Shown: positions 21,548 to 29,892 of the stretch, in pieces | Numbering within the stretch: the first letter of the stretch is position 1 | Layout of the letters: each line of letters opens with the position of its first letter | Position numbers and translations under genes: made by a program | Assembly: GCF_018619185.1 (NCBI RefSeq) | Contig: NZ_JAAXYC010000049.1 | Coordinates: 1-36,816 of the forward strand | Reading direction: 5' to 3' | DNA: 36,816 bases | Source of the DNA: Streptomyces sp. McG3 | GTDB taxonomy: Bacteria > Actinomycetota > Actinomycetes > Streptomycetales > Streptomycetaceae | Notes under the pieces: model-generated | Database searches by the model: none | Told to the model about the DNA's origin: nothing | What the model saw: only the letters and a program-made list of their open reading frames with translations

Positions 21548-22162
21548 CTACAACTCGTCGACCGAGGTCAGGTCGATGTCGATGTCGTACGGGGCGGAGA
21601 GCTTGAGCCGGTCGTGGTGGACGCCGGTGGAGACGTACGTCTTGTTGACCGGGTCCAGCTCGTAGGTGATGACCATGGGGTGGTCGTTCTCGCCGGCCAT
21701 CTCGACCAGCCAGAAGTGCTGGATGCCCGCCGCCGCGTACTTGTGCGGCTTGGTGTCCCGGTCGCGGTCCTCGGAATCGGGGGAGACGACCTCGACGGCG
21801 AGGAGGACGTCGGCGGCCTCGTAGCGGGTGGTGCGCTGGTCTCCGTCGGCTGTGGCGGTCACGACAAGAAGGTCGGGCTCCGGGACGTTGCGCTTGGCGA
21901 GGACGACCGCCATCTCCCGGCGTACGCGCAGATGGCCGGGCACATGGACGCGAAGCCCCTGCTCCAGCAGATACATCGCCAGCGTATGGAACTTCCGCTG
22001 CGGACTCACGAAAACCAGGCTCCCGTCGATCAGCTCTGTGTGCGGCGGGAGGTCGTCAAGCGTGAAGAAATCGTCCACGGTGTAGCCGTCCGGTGGCGGG
22101 ACCGGCCACCCGGGGTTGGCGCGCCGCTGCTGCGACGCTTCGGACTGTGCCTCGGCGGTCAT
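21548..22162 (-). CDS. Uma2-family (DUF820) PD-(D/E)XK nuclease-like protein
   Basis: 204 residues. The restriction-endonuclease-like core is clear: HTELIDGSLVFVSP, a PEPDLLVVTA strand, the VLLAVEVVSPDSEDRDRDTK strand with the catalytic E-V-V pattern and downstream Lys, then KYAAAGIQHFWLVEM. The C-terminal YDIDIDLTSVDEL is typical of the Streptomyces subgroup. ATG at 22162 has GGAGG just upstream. Uma2 proteins are amplified in Streptomyces and cyanobacteria, and their targets are not established. A second, divergent member lies at 32843. The proline-rich stretch GWPVPPPDGYTVDDFFTLDD marks this subgroup. Confidence 0.9.
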   Translation of the reverse strand: MTAEAQSEASQQRRANPGWPVPPPDGYTVDDFFTLDDLPPHTELIDGSLVFVSPQRKFHTLAMYLLEQGLRVHVPGHLRVRREMAVVLAKRNVPEPDLLVVTATADGDQRTTRYEAADVLLAVEVVSPDSEDRDRDTKPHKYAAAGIQHFWLVEMAGENDHPMVITYELDPVNKTYVSTGVHHDRLKLSAPYDIDIDLTSVDEL

Positions 22163-22283
22163 GGTTCCTCCCATGGAAGGGATCCTGGCCCGTGTACTCA
22201 GCGTACCCAGCCGATACAACAGTGCCGCCACCCGAACGAATTTCGGATGGCGGCGCGTGTTGACGAAACAGGCGAGCGATTCC

Positions 22284-24110
22284 CTAGAACGCGGCCTCGT
22301 CCAGCTCCATCAGGGAGTTGTCGATCGACTCGGCGAGCGCGCGCTCGGTCGAGACGCCCGGCAGGACGTTCGCGGCGAAGAACTTCGCGGCGGCGATCTT
22401 GCCCTGGTAGAAGGGGACGTCCTTGGCGGAGGCGGTCGGCAGCTTCTCGGCGGCCACGGCCGCACCCTTGAGCAGCAGGTAGCCGACGACGACATCGCCG
22501 GACGCCATCAGCAGGCGGGTCGTGTTGAGGCCCACCTTGTAGATGTTCTTGACGTCCTCGCCGGTCGCGGTGAGGTCGGTGATCATCGTGCCGACGATCG
22601 CCTCCAGGTCCACGGCGGCCTTGGCGAGCGAGTCCAGCGCCGGGGCCAGCTCCTCGTTGCCGTGGGCGCCCGCGAGGAACTTCTTGATCTCCTCGGAGAG
22701 CGTGTTGAGCGAGGCGCCCTGGTCGCGGACGATCTTCCGGAAGAAGAAGTCCTGGCCCTGGATCGCCGTGGTGCCCTCGTAGAGGGTGTCGATCTTGGCG
22801 TCCCGGATGTACTGCTCGACCGGGTACTCCTGGAGGTAACCGGAGCCGCCGAACGTCTGGAGCGACTGGGCGAGCTGCTCGTAGGACTTCTCGGAGCCGT
22901 AGCCCTTCACGATCGGCAGCAGCAGGTCGTTGAGGCCGTTGAGCGCCTTGGTGTCCTCGCCCGCGGCCTCCTGCTCCTGGATCGCGTCCTGGACGGAGGC
23001 GGTGTACAGCACGAGGGAGCGCATGCCCTCGGCGTACGCCTTCTGCGTCATGAGCGAGCGGCGCACGTCGGGGTGGTGGGTGATGGTGACCTTGGGCGCC
23101 GTCTTGTCCATGAAGTTCGCCAGGTCCGGACCCTGGACGCGCTCCTTGGCGTACTCCAGCGCGTTCAGGTAGCCCGCGGAGAGGGCGGCGATGGCCTTCG
23201 TGCCGACCATCATGCGGGCGAACTCGATGATGCGGAACATCTGGCGGATGCCGTCGTGCTTGTCGCCGATCAGCCAGCCCTTGGCGGGGTGCTGGTCGCC
23301 GAAGGTCATCTCGCAGGTGTTGGAGGCCTTGAGGCCCATCTTGTGCTCGACGTTCGTCGCGTACACGCCGTTGCGCTCGCCCAGCTCGCCGGTGGTCCAG
23401 TCGAAGTGGAACTTCGGGACCATGAAGAGCGAGAGGCCCTTGGTGCCGGGTCCGGCGCCCTCGGGGCGGGCCAGCACGTAGTGGATGATGTTCTCGGACA
23501 TGTCGTGCTCGCCCGAGGTGATGAAACGCTTCACACCCTCGATGTGCCAGGAGCCGTCCTCCTGCCGCACGGCCTTCGTCCGGCCGGCGCCGACGTCGGA
23601 GCCGGCGTCCGGCTCGGTCAGCACCATCGTCGAGCCCCACTGCTTCTCGACGGCGATCTCCGCGATCTTCTTCTGCTCGTCGTTGCCCTCGTCGAAGAGG
23701 ATGCCGGCGAACGCCGGGCCGGAGGAGTACATCCACACGGCCGGGTTGGCGCCGAGCAGCAGCTCCGCGTAGCCCCAGATCAGGGAGCGGGGCGACGTGG
23801 TGCCGCCGATCTCCTCGGGGAGGCCCAGGCGCCAGTACTCGGAGTCCATGAAGGCCTGGTACGACTTCTTGAAGCTCGCCGGGACCGGGGCGGTCTTCGT
23901 CTCCGGGTCGAAGACCGGCGGGTTGCGGTCGGCGTCGGCGTAGGAGTCGGCCAGCTCGTTCTCCGCGAGGCGGGCGATCTCGTCCAGGATGCTCTTCGCG
24001 GTGTCGACGTCCATCTCACCGAACGGACCGGTGCCGTACACCTTGTCGCGCCCGAGGACCTCGAAGAGGTTGAACTCGATGTCGCGGAGATTCGACTTGT
24101 AGTGCCCCAT
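22284..24110 (-). CDS. acyl-CoA dehydrogenase with extended C-terminal domain (FadE/DmdC-like)
   Basis: 608 residues, about 200 longer than classical acyl-CoA dehydrogenases. Order: N-terminal extension ([20 protein letters not shown]), FAD-binding core with [15 protein letters not shown] and [10 protein letters not shown], then the C-terminal dehydrogenase domain with [17 protein letters not shown] and LYEGTTAIQ, whose Glu corresponds to the catalytic base of medium-chain enzymes. A final helical domain (about 480-608) is the extra module of the DmdC/AidB-like branch. It oxidises acyl-CoA to enoyl-CoA using FAD and electron-transfer flavoprotein. ATG at 24110 has GGAG 8 bases upstream. From memory, a long-chain acyl-CoA dehydrogenase in Streptomyces is a partner of pirin, and a pirin gene lies 850 bases away. 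Confidence 0.92.
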   Translation of the reverse strand: MGHYKSNLRDIEFNLFEVLGRDKVYGTGPFGEMDVDTAKSILDEIARLAENELADSYADADRNPPVFDPETKTAPVPASFKKSYQAFMDSEYWRLGLPEEIGGTTSPRSLIWGYAELLLGANPAVWMYSSGPAFAGILFDEGNDEQKKIAEIAVEKQWGSTMVLTEPDAGSDVGAGRTKAVRQEDGSWHIEGVKRFITSGEHDMSENIIHYVLARPEGAGPGTKGLSLFMVPKFHFDWTTGELGERNGVYATNVEHKMGLKASNTCEMTFGDQHPAKGWLIGDKHDGIRQMFRIIEFARMMVGTKAIAALSAGYLNALEYAKERVQGPDLANFMDKTAPKVTITHHPDVRRSLMTQKAYAEGMRSLVLYTASVQDAIQEQEAAGEDTKALNGLNDLLLPIVKGYGSEKSYEQLAQSLQTFGGSGYLQEYPVEQYIRDAKIDTLYEGTTAIQGQDFFFRKIVRDQGASLNTLSEEIKKFLAGAHGNEELAPALDSLAKAAVDLEAIVGTMITDLTATGEDVKNIYKVGLNTTRLLMASGDVVVGYLLLKGAAVAAEKLPTASAKDVPFYQGKIAAAKFFAANVLPGVSTERALAESIDNSLMELDEAAF

Positions 24111-24184
24111 GGGAAGGCTCCGTAATCAATAGCAGTGGCGCACAGCGCCCCGGGGAGTGATGCGGGTCGGGCGACAGGCAGGCG

Positions 24185-24206
24185 TAGGTCTATCAGCTGA
24201 CCTCTA
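24185..24206. promoter_or_regulatory. candidate operator upstream of the acyl-CoA dehydrogenase
   Basis: AGGTC (24186-24190) and GACCT (24199-24203) form an inverted repeat with 8 bases between them. Inside is TCAGCTGA (24193-24200), and the flanks TA/TA extend the symmetry. It lies about 80 bases upstream of the dehydrogenase ATG in the divergent spacer with the SseB-like gene and looks like a dimeric repressor site (TetR-like size). The spacer 24111-24277 holds nothing else. Confidence 0.45.
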
Positions 24207-24277
24207 CGATGATGCTACCCGTCAGTAATAAGGCGCAACCCCTCAAGCCGTAGATGTGTCCGATTACTCTTTGCAGC

Positions 24278-24745
24278 ATGTACGGCTACGACCAGAACCC
24301 TGGTGCTCAGCAGCAGATGGGTCAGATGGGCCAGATGGGTCAGATGGGCGGCGGCTACGGGGAGCAGCCGCTGTATCCCGAACCGTCGCCGCCCTCCCTG
24401 GCCGACGCGGTACGGGCCTTCACCACCGGCTCCCTCTCCGCCGAGGACTTCCAGCAGATCTTCGCCACGTCGAAGGTCTACTGCCCGCGCGGCGACAACC
24501 CGGGCTTCCTGGCGCTGCACAACACGCAGCAGCCGGTGATCCCGATGTTCACCACGCTGAAGGAGCTGCGGCTGTACGCGGGCAAGGAGTCCAAGTACTT
24601 CGTGATCACCGGGGCCGAGGTGATCGACCTGCTGCCGACGGGGTACGGCTTCGTCCTGGACATGGAGGGTGATCACCGGATGGTCTTCGACGCCAAGGCC
24701 GTCGAGCAGATGGTCGACTTCGCGATGCGCCGTATGTACGGATAG
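24278..24745 (+). CDS. SseB-family protein with MGQ repeats
   Basis: 155 residues. The N-terminal 35 residues are Gln/Met/Gly-rich, with a nine-base tandem repeat (MGQMGQMGQMGG). The folded part (about 40-155) reads SLADAVRAFTTGSLSAEDFQ, SKVYCPRGDNPGFLALHN, VIPMFTTLKELRLYAGKESK, ITGAEVIDLLPTGYGFVLD, the SseB N-terminal-domain pattern common in actinobacteria. E. coli SseB has an ill-defined enhancer role, and the Streptomyces proteins are uncharacterised. The ATG at 24278 has a poor ribosome-binding site. Divergent from the acyl-CoA dehydrogenase gene. Confidence 0.8.
   Translation: MYGYDQNPGAQQQMGQMGQMGQMGGGYGEQPLYPEPSPPSLADAVRAFTTGSLSAEDFQQIFATSKVYCPRGDNPGFLALHNTQQPVIPMFTTLKELRLYAGKESKYFVITGAEVIDLLPTGYGFVLDMEGDHRMVFDAKAVEQMVDFAMRRMYG
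24317..24352 (+). repeat. nine-base tandem repeat in the SseB-like gene
   Basis: ATGGGTCAG (24317-24325), ATGGGCCAG, ATGGGTCAG and the partial ATGGGCGGC follow in phase, encoding Met-Gly-Gln three times. Confidence 0.9.
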
Positions 24746-24854
24746 GCGTGTACGGGAAGGAGTGACGTCCAAGTGGGTCGCTGACCTGCTGTTTCGTTGT
24801 TCGGACGCGGGTCCGTGCCGGGAGTGGCGCGGGCCCTTTTCGCTGTCGGGGTCA

Positions 24855-24882
24855 CGGGCGGGCCCACCGGCGCGGCCGCCCG
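24855..24882 (+). terminator. possible terminator after the SseB-like gene
   Basis: CGGGCGG (24855-24861) pairs with CCGCCCG (24876-24882) around a 14-base loop in the spacer between two plus-strand genes. It is a modest stem. Confidence 0.35.
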
Positions 24883-24958
24883 GGAATGCGCGACGCCTTG
24901 CAGGATGTTCACCATTCAACTAAATTGATCGCAGAACACTCGCCCGGAGGTGGCTTCC

Positions 24959-25915
24959 ATGCCCGCAGTGACCGTCGACAACCCGCTGACCCTGCCCAAG
25001 GTGACCGCTTCGGGTGACGCCGCGGCCCGTCCCGTGCTCGCCGTCACGACCGCGCCGAGCGGCTTCGAGGGCGAGGGCTTCCCCGTCCGCCGCGCGTTCG
25101 CGGGGATCAACTACCGGCACCTCGACCCGTTCATCATGATGGACCAGATGGGTGAGGTGGAGTACGCCGCCGGGGAGCCGAAGGGCACACCCTGGCACCC
25201 GCACCGCGGCTTCGAGACGGTCACGTACCTGATCGACGGGACCTTCATCCACCAGGACTCCAACGGTGGCGGCGGCACCATCGAGAACGGCGACACCCAG
25301 TGGATGACCGCCGGATCCGGCCTGCTGCACATCGAGGCCCCGCCGGAGTCGCTCGTCATGTCCGGCGGCCTCTTCCACGGCCTCCAGCTCTGGGTGAACC
25401 TGCCCAAGGCCGACAAGATGATGGCCCCGCGCTACCAGGACATCCGCGGCGGCGAGGTGCAGCTCCTCGCCTCCCCCGACGGCGGTGCGCTGCTCCGGGT
25501 CATCGCCGGTGAGCTCGACGGCCACGAGGGCCCCGGCATCACCCACACCCCGATCACGATGATCCACGCCACCGTCCGGCCCGGCGCCGAGGTGACCCTG
25601 CCGTGGCGCGAGGACTTCAACGGCCTCGCCTACGTCCTGGCCGGGCGCGGCACGGTCGGCGCGGAGCGCCGCCCCGTCGCGATGGGCCAGACCGCGGTGT
25701 TCGGGGCCGGCGGCTCGCTGACCGTCCGCGCGGACGAGCGGCAGGACGGCAACACCCCGGACCTGGAGGTCGTCCTCCTCGGCGGGCGTCCGATCCGGGA
25801 GCCGATGGCGCACTACGGACCGTTCGTGATGAACAGTCAGGCCGAGCTGAAGCAGGCCTTCGAGGACTTCCAGGCCGGCCGCCTGGGCACGGTCCCCGCG
25901 GTCCACGGCATGTGA
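24959..25915 (+). CDS. pirin-family bicupin
   Basis: 318 residues, two cupin barrels. The N-terminal metal site is visible as PWHPHRGFETVTYLIDGTFI and SGLLHIEAPP, giving the His, His, His, Glu iron ligands of pirins. The C-terminal cupin begins near FNGLAYVLAGRGTVGAERRP. ATG at 24959 has GGAGG 8 bases upstream; a GTG at 24950 overlaps that motif and is rejected. Pirins act as iron-dependent redox sensors, quercetinase-like dioxygenases or regulators of partner enzymes. From memory, a Streptomyces pirin modulates beta-oxidation through an acyl-CoA dehydrogenase; one is encoded nearby. TCAA-N5-TTGA (24916-24928) in an AT-rich patch upstream may be a regulator site. Confidence 0.9.
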   Translation: MPAVTVDNPLTLPKVTASGDAAARPVLAVTTAPSGFEGEGFPVRRAFAGINYRHLDPFIMMDQMGEVEYAAGEPKGTPWHPHRGFETVTYLIDGTFIHQDSNGGGGTIENGDTQWMTAGSGLLHIEAPPESLVMSGGLFHGLQLWVNLPKADKMMAPRYQDIRGGEVQLLASPDGGALLRVIAGELDGHEGPGITHTPITMIHATVRPGAEVTLPWREDFNGLAYVLAGRGTVGAERRPVAMGQTAVFGAGGSLTVRADERQDGNTPDLEVVLLGGRPIREPMAHYGPFVMNSQAELKQAFEDFQAGRLGTVPAVHGM

Positions 25916-25921
25916 CACCTC

Positions 25922-25969
25922 CCGCCGCCCGCGCCAGGTGACTCCCCGTCACCCGTACGGGGGCGGCGG
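25922..25969 (+). terminator. possible terminator after the pirin gene
   Basis: CCGCCGCCC (25922-25930) pairs with GGGCGGCGG (25961-25969), enclosing a second small hairpin GGTGAC-TCCCC-GTCACC (25937-25953). It starts within 10 bases of the pirin stop codon. Confidence 0.55.
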
Positions 25970-26006
25970 ACGGGCCGACCGCTGTGCCGCGTGATCGGGT
26001 GGGAGG

Positions 26007-27098
26007 GTGCCCGCACCCAAGCCCCTCCTTCCCGAGAGCGCCCGTCGCGCGGCCGCCTGGTGCGGTGTCGTCCTGCTCGTGGTGGGCGTCGCCGCCGTCG
26101 CGATCTGGCTGGTCGTGGTTCTCAAGACCGCGGTCACCCCGGTGCTGCTCGCCCTGCTCGGCACCGCGCTGCTCGGCCCCGTCCACCGGTGGCTCATCGC
26201 CCGCAGGCTCAACCGGTCGCTGGCCGCGGGGCTGACCTGTGCGGCCCTCGTCGCGGTGGTCGGGGGCGCCGGGTACATCGTCGTCACCGCTCTCGTCGAC
26301 TCCGGAGCCCAGATCGTCGACTCGCTGAAGGACGCCGGCCAGTGGGTCGTGGACCACCTGGACATCGCGGGGGCCACGGACGTCGACGACCTGGCCGACA
26401 ACGCGAAGAACCTGGTGGAGAAGTTCGGGGCGAGCGCGGCGGGCGGTCTGCTCAGCGGCATCAGCCTGGTCGGTTCGCTGGTGGCGACCAGTGTGCTGGC
26501 CCTGCTGCTGACCTTCTTCTTCCTGCGCGACTCGGACCGGGCGGTGAACCTGGCCCACTCGGTGGCCCCGCGCGGCACCGGGGACCTCGTCGAGGCCATG
26601 GGGCGCCGGGCGTTCGAGGCCGTCGAGGGCTTCATGCGCGGCACCACGTTCATCGCCCTGATCGACGCCGTGTGCATCACGGTGGGCCTGCTGATCCTGG
26701 ACGTTCCCGGGGCGGTCGGGCTCGGCGCGCTGGTGTTCGTCGGCGCGTACATCCCGTACCTCGGGGCGTTCCTCTCCGGCGCGGTGGCGGTGCTGGTCGC
26801 GCTGGCCGACCGGGGGTTCGTGATCGCCCTCTGGGTCCTGGGGGTGGTCCTCGCGGTCCAGCTGCTGGAGGGCCATGTGCTCCAGCCGATGATCCAGAGC
26901 CGTACGGTCCAGATGCACCCCGCCATGATCATGATCGCGCTGACGGCGGGGGCGAGCGTCGCGGGCCTGCTCGGCATGCTGCTGGCCGTGCCCCTGTGCG
27001 CGGCGGCCTTCGGTGTCCTGGGTGAGCTGCGCGGGGGGTACGGGGCCCGTCCCGGTCCGGCCCCGGCGGGCGGGTCCTCGCCGGCCGGAGGCCCCTAG
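26007..27098 (+). CDS. AI-2E/UPF0118-family membrane permease
   Basis: 363 residues with about eight transmembrane helices: an N-terminal pair (GVVLLVVGVAAVAIWLVVVL and TPVLLALLGTALL), a soluble amphipathic segment (about 95-155, QIVDSLKDAGQWVVDHLDI), then the conserved C-terminal block including GALVFVGAYIPYLGAFLSGA and EGHVLQPMIQSRTVQMHP, the family signature. Family members include TqsA, proposed to export autoinducer-2, and Na+/H+ antiporters; the substrate here is unknown. The GTG at 26007 directly abuts GGGAGG, which is too close, so the true start or mode of initiation is uncertain. The stop codon lies inside the left arm of a long hairpin. Confidence 0.87.
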   Translation: MPAPKPLLPESARRAAAWCGVVLLVVGVAAVAIWLVVVLKTAVTPVLLALLGTALLGPVHRWLIARRLNRSLAAGLTCAALVAVVGGAGYIVVTALVDSGAQIVDSLKDAGQWVVDHLDIAGATDVDDLADNAKNLVEKFGASAAGGLLSGISLVGSLVATSVLALLLTFFFLRDSDRAVNLAHSVAPRGTGDLVEAMGRRAFEAVEGFMRGTTFIALIDAVCITVGLLILDVPGAVGLGALVFVGAYIPYLGAFLSGAVAVLVALADRGFVIALWVLGVVLAVQLLEGHVLQPMIQSRTVQMHPAMIMIALTAGASVAGLLGMLLAVPLCAAAFGVLGELRGGYGARPGPAPAGGSSPAGGP

Positions 27099-27162
27099 GG
27101 TCTTTCGTTCGGATCATGCCGGGCTCGCGGGGTCCGGCCTGATCCGAACGAAAGACCCTAGG
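27094..27162. terminator. 23-bp perfect inverted repeat containing the permease stop codon
   Basis: Arm 27094-27116 is the exact reverse complement of 27140-27162, and the 23-base loop contains a smaller GCCGG/CCGGC stem. Both outer ends are CCTAGG. The left arm includes the TAG stop of the permease gene (27096-27098). It probably terminates transcription in both directions, since the DUF5708 gene converges on it. Confidence 0.9.
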
Positions 27163-27221
27163 CCGGGTCCGTAAAGTCTCGTCCGGCACGCGGGCGGACG
27201 GCGCTACTTCTCGGACACTCC

Positions 27222-27425
27222 CTACGAGCGCTCGACGGCGTTCGCCCCGCGCATCGACTGGAACAGACCCAGCACGATGAACACCCCACCGGCGACCATC
27301 AGGACCACGCCGACCTTCGTCAGGGTGATGACAGGGGTCTCCACGCCCTCCGTGAACAGCCGTAGGGCCACGCCCACGGCGAAGGTGATGACACCTTCCA
27401 GCAGATTTTTCGACGCCTTCTTCAC
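27222..27425 (-). CDS. DUF5708-type two-helix small membrane protein
   Basis: 67 residues: KKASKNLLEGVITFAVGVAL, a short LFTEGVETPVITLTKVG, and a second helix VVLMVAGGVFIVLGLFQS before a short tail. This matches the Streptomyces DUF5708 pattern as I remember it. GTG at 27425 has AAGGAG 11 bases upstream, slightly far. Function unknown. Confidence 0.7.
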   Translation of the reverse strand: MKKASKNLLEGVITFAVGVALRLFTEGVETPVITLTKVGVVLMVAGGVFIVLGLFQSMRGANAVERS

Positions 27426-27602
27426 GCGCGGCCACGCTCCTTCGCACGGGCGCCGGGGCGCCGTTGACGGGTCTTGACCAGCGTAGGAACGGAGCGTGCG
27501 CCCGTCCTCGCCCCGCAGGACGAAACAGCGGTACACCGTTCGACGGACCGGCTTCCCCGAGGAGGACAGGCCACCGCCCGCCGCCGCGCTGTGCGGCGCG
27601 TT

Positions 27603-29726
27603 CTATGCGTCGGGCTGCCGCGCGTGCTCCGCCGGCGACTCGTACAGCTCGAACCAGATGGACTTCCCCGCCCCGCGCGGATCCACCCCCCACGCGTCCG
27701 CCAGCATCTCCATCAGCACCAGCCCCCGCCCGCTGGACGCCATCTCGCCCGGCCGCCTCTTGTGCGGCAGTTCGTCGCTGGCGTCGGCGACCTCGACGCG
27801 CAGCCGCCGCTCCCCCTGCTCGCCGGAGATCTCCGCCACCATCAGTGCGTCCCCGTCGGTGTGGACGAGCACGTTGGTGGCCATCTCGGAGACCATCAGG
27901 ACCGCCGAGTCGACCTGGTCGGGATCGCTCCAGTCGTGGAGCAGTTCGCGCACGAGCTGCCGGCCGACCGAGACCCGCTCGGGCTCGGCCTGCGCGATGG
28001 TCAGGACGCTGCGGCGCGGCGGCGTCTTCCGGGCGGAGACGCTCTCGCGCCGCAGCACCAGGACCGCGATGTCGTCCTCCCGCCGGTCCGCGAGCGGGCC
28101 CGTCGTGTAGTGCGAGGCCGGCCCGTGCACGGCCTGGACCAGGGCGTCGGCCAGCTGTTCCAGGTCCTCGACGGGCTCCTCCAGGACCGGGCGCAGCCGG
28201 TCCCAGCCGGTGGCCATGTCGTGCCCGCCCGTCTCGATGAGACCGTCTGTGCAGAGCATGATCGTCTCGCCGGGTTCCAGGACCACCCGGGTGGTGGGGT
28301 AGTCGGAGTCCGTCTCGATCCCGAGCGGCAGCCCGCCGGCCGTCTGCCGGATCACCGCGGTCCCGTCGGCGCTGATGACCACCGGGTCGGGGTGGCCCGC
28401 GCGGGCGATGTCCAGGGTCCCGGCCTCCGGGTCCACCTCCGCGTACAGGCAGGTCGCGAAGCGCGGCGTCGCGGGCTCCTCGTCGCCCTCGACGCTCTCG
28501 TACGCGTCGGTGAGACCGGACAGGAAGCGCGAGGCCCGGGCCAGCACGGCGTCCGGGCGGTGCCCCTCGGAGGCGTAGGCGCGCAGGGCGATGCGGAGCT
28601 GGCCCATCAGTCCGGCGGCCCGTACGTCATGGCCCTGGACGTCGCCGATGACCAGGGCGATACGGCCGTTGGGCAGCGGGATCATGTCGTACCAGTCGCC
28701 GCCCACCTGGAGCCCGCCGCCGGTCGGCACGTACCGCGCGGCCACCGTCATGCCGGGGATCTGCGGGCCCAGGGTCGGCATCATCGAGCGCTGGAGCCCG
28801 AGCGACAGTTCGCGTTCCGTCTCGGCCACCCCGGCGCGGGCCAGCGCCTGGGCGAGCATGCGGGCGACCGTCGAGAGCACCGCGCGCTCGTCCGGGGAGA
28901 ACGCCACCGGATGCCGGAACCCCGCCATCCAGGCGCCCATCGTGCGGCCGGAGGACACCAGGGGCAGAAAGGCCCAGGACTGCCGTTTGAAGCGTCGGGC
29001 GAGCGGCCAGGTGGCTGGGTAGCGGCGGCGGTACTCGTCGGGGGAGGGGAGATAGATCGCCCGGCCGGTGCGGACGACCTCGGCGGCCGGGTAGTCCGTC
29101 TCCAGGGGCATGTCGGTGAAGGGCTCCTCGTCCTCCGAGTTGTGCCCGTGGTGCCCGATGATCGTCAGTCGCTCCCCGGCGGAGCCGAAGACCGCGAGGC
29201 CGTCCGGGGAGAAGCCGGGCATCGAGAGCGAACCGGCGACCCGCAGCACCTCCGCGGTGGACCGGGCCTCGGCCAGCGCCCGCCCGGCGTCCAGCAGGAA
29301 CGCCTCCCGGGACCTGCGCCAGTCCCCGGTGATCGGCGTGTGGGCGGCGTCGGTGGAGCCGGGCTGCGGCTCGGCGACCTCCTGGAGCGTGCCGAAGAGG
29401 ACGTAGTTCCCGGCGTCCTGGTCCGGCGGGACGACCGGCTTGGAGCGGCTGCGCACCGTACGGAGGACCCGGCCGCGCTCGTCCACGATCCGCAGCCGCG
29501 CCTCGGCGAGGGTGCCCTCGGTGACCGCGAGGTTCACCACCCCGTAGATCTCGTTCCAGTCGACCGGGTGGAAACGGGAGCGCACCGCGGATTCCCGGTA
29601 GCTGCCCGGCTCGGCGGGCAGACCGAGCAGCCGGGCCGCCTCCGCGTCGAGCGTGACCGTGCCGGCTGCGTTGTCCCAGCGCCACAGGCCCGTCGCGATC
29701 GCGGCCAGGACTTCCTCGGTGCGCAT
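27603..29726 (-). CDS. PAS-GAF-PP2C (SpoIIE/RsbU)-HATPase multidomain phosphatase
   Basis: 707 residues. PAS-like sensor at about 5-117 (GLWRWDNAAGTVTLDAEAAR, SRFHPVD), GAF-like domain at about 140-300, PP2C/SpoIIE phosphatase at about 310-560 with metal residues Asp344 (VGGDWYDM), Asp362 (VIGDVQGHD), Asp494 (CTDGLIE) and Asp551/552 (REDDIAVLVLRR), and an anti-sigma-type HATPase at about 575-700 with N-box Asn618 (SEMATNVLVH), Asp648 and GRGLVLMEMLADAWG. One protein therefore combines an RsbU-like phosphatase and an RsbW-like kinase, a common Streptomyces design thought to control anti-sigma antagonists. No transmembrane segment. ATG at 29726 has a weak ribosome-binding site. Divergent from aspS. 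Confidence 0.93.
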   Translation of the reverse strand: MRTEEVLAAIATGLWRWDNAAGTVTLDAEAARLLGLPAEPGSYRESAVRSRFHPVDWNEIYGVVNLAVTEGTLAEARLRIVDERGRVLRTVRSRSKPVVPPDQDAGNYVLFGTLQEVAEPQPGSTDAAHTPITGDWRRSREAFLLDAGRALAEARSTAEVLRVAGSLSMPGFSPDGLAVFGSAGERLTIIGHHGHNSEDEEPFTDMPLETDYPAAEVVRTGRAIYLPSPDEYRRRYPATWPLARRFKRQSWAFLPLVSSGRTMGAWMAGFRHPVAFSPDERAVLSTVARMLAQALARAGVAETERELSLGLQRSMMPTLGPQIPGMTVAARYVPTGGGLQVGGDWYDMIPLPNGRIALVIGDVQGHDVRAAGLMGQLRIALRAYASEGHRPDAVLARASRFLSGLTDAYESVEGDEEPATPRFATCLYAEVDPEAGTLDIARAGHPDPVVISADGTAVIRQTAGGLPLGIETDSDYPTTRVVLEPGETIMLCTDGLIETGGHDMATGWDRLRPVLEEPVEDLEQLADALVQAVHGPASHYTTGPLADRREDDIAVLVLRRESVSARKTPPRRSVLTIAQAEPERVSVGRQLVRELLHDWSDPDQVDSAVLMVSEMATNVLVHTDGDALMVAEISGEQGERRLRVEVADASDELPHKRRPGEMASSGRGLVLMEMLADAWGVDPRGAGKSIWFELYESPAEHARQPDA

Positions 29727-29816
29727 TGCCCCACTTTAGGAAGATGTGCTCGGCGGACGCCACCGAGGGGCCGCCACCTGCCCCGGGGCCGGCGGGTACG
29801 GCGACGTAAAGGGAAA

Positions 29817-29845
29817 TGAACCGTCCCGGTCCCGGGCGGTAGCCT
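29817..29845 (+). promoter_or_regulatory. candidate aspS promoter
   Basis: TGAACC (29817-29822) and TAGCCT (29840-29845) with a 17-base spacer resemble a vegetative Streptomyces promoter about 50 bases upstream of the aspS ATG. No T-box features are visible. Confidence 0.4.
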
Positions 29846-29892
29846 GGGGAGGCTCCGATCCACCCCCAACCGCGAAGACTGGATGAACGACG

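Noticed and set aside
24317..24352. Short tandem repeats considered as CRISPR or a regulatory array
   Set aside because: They are in-phase nine-base codon repeats inside a gene, without spacers.
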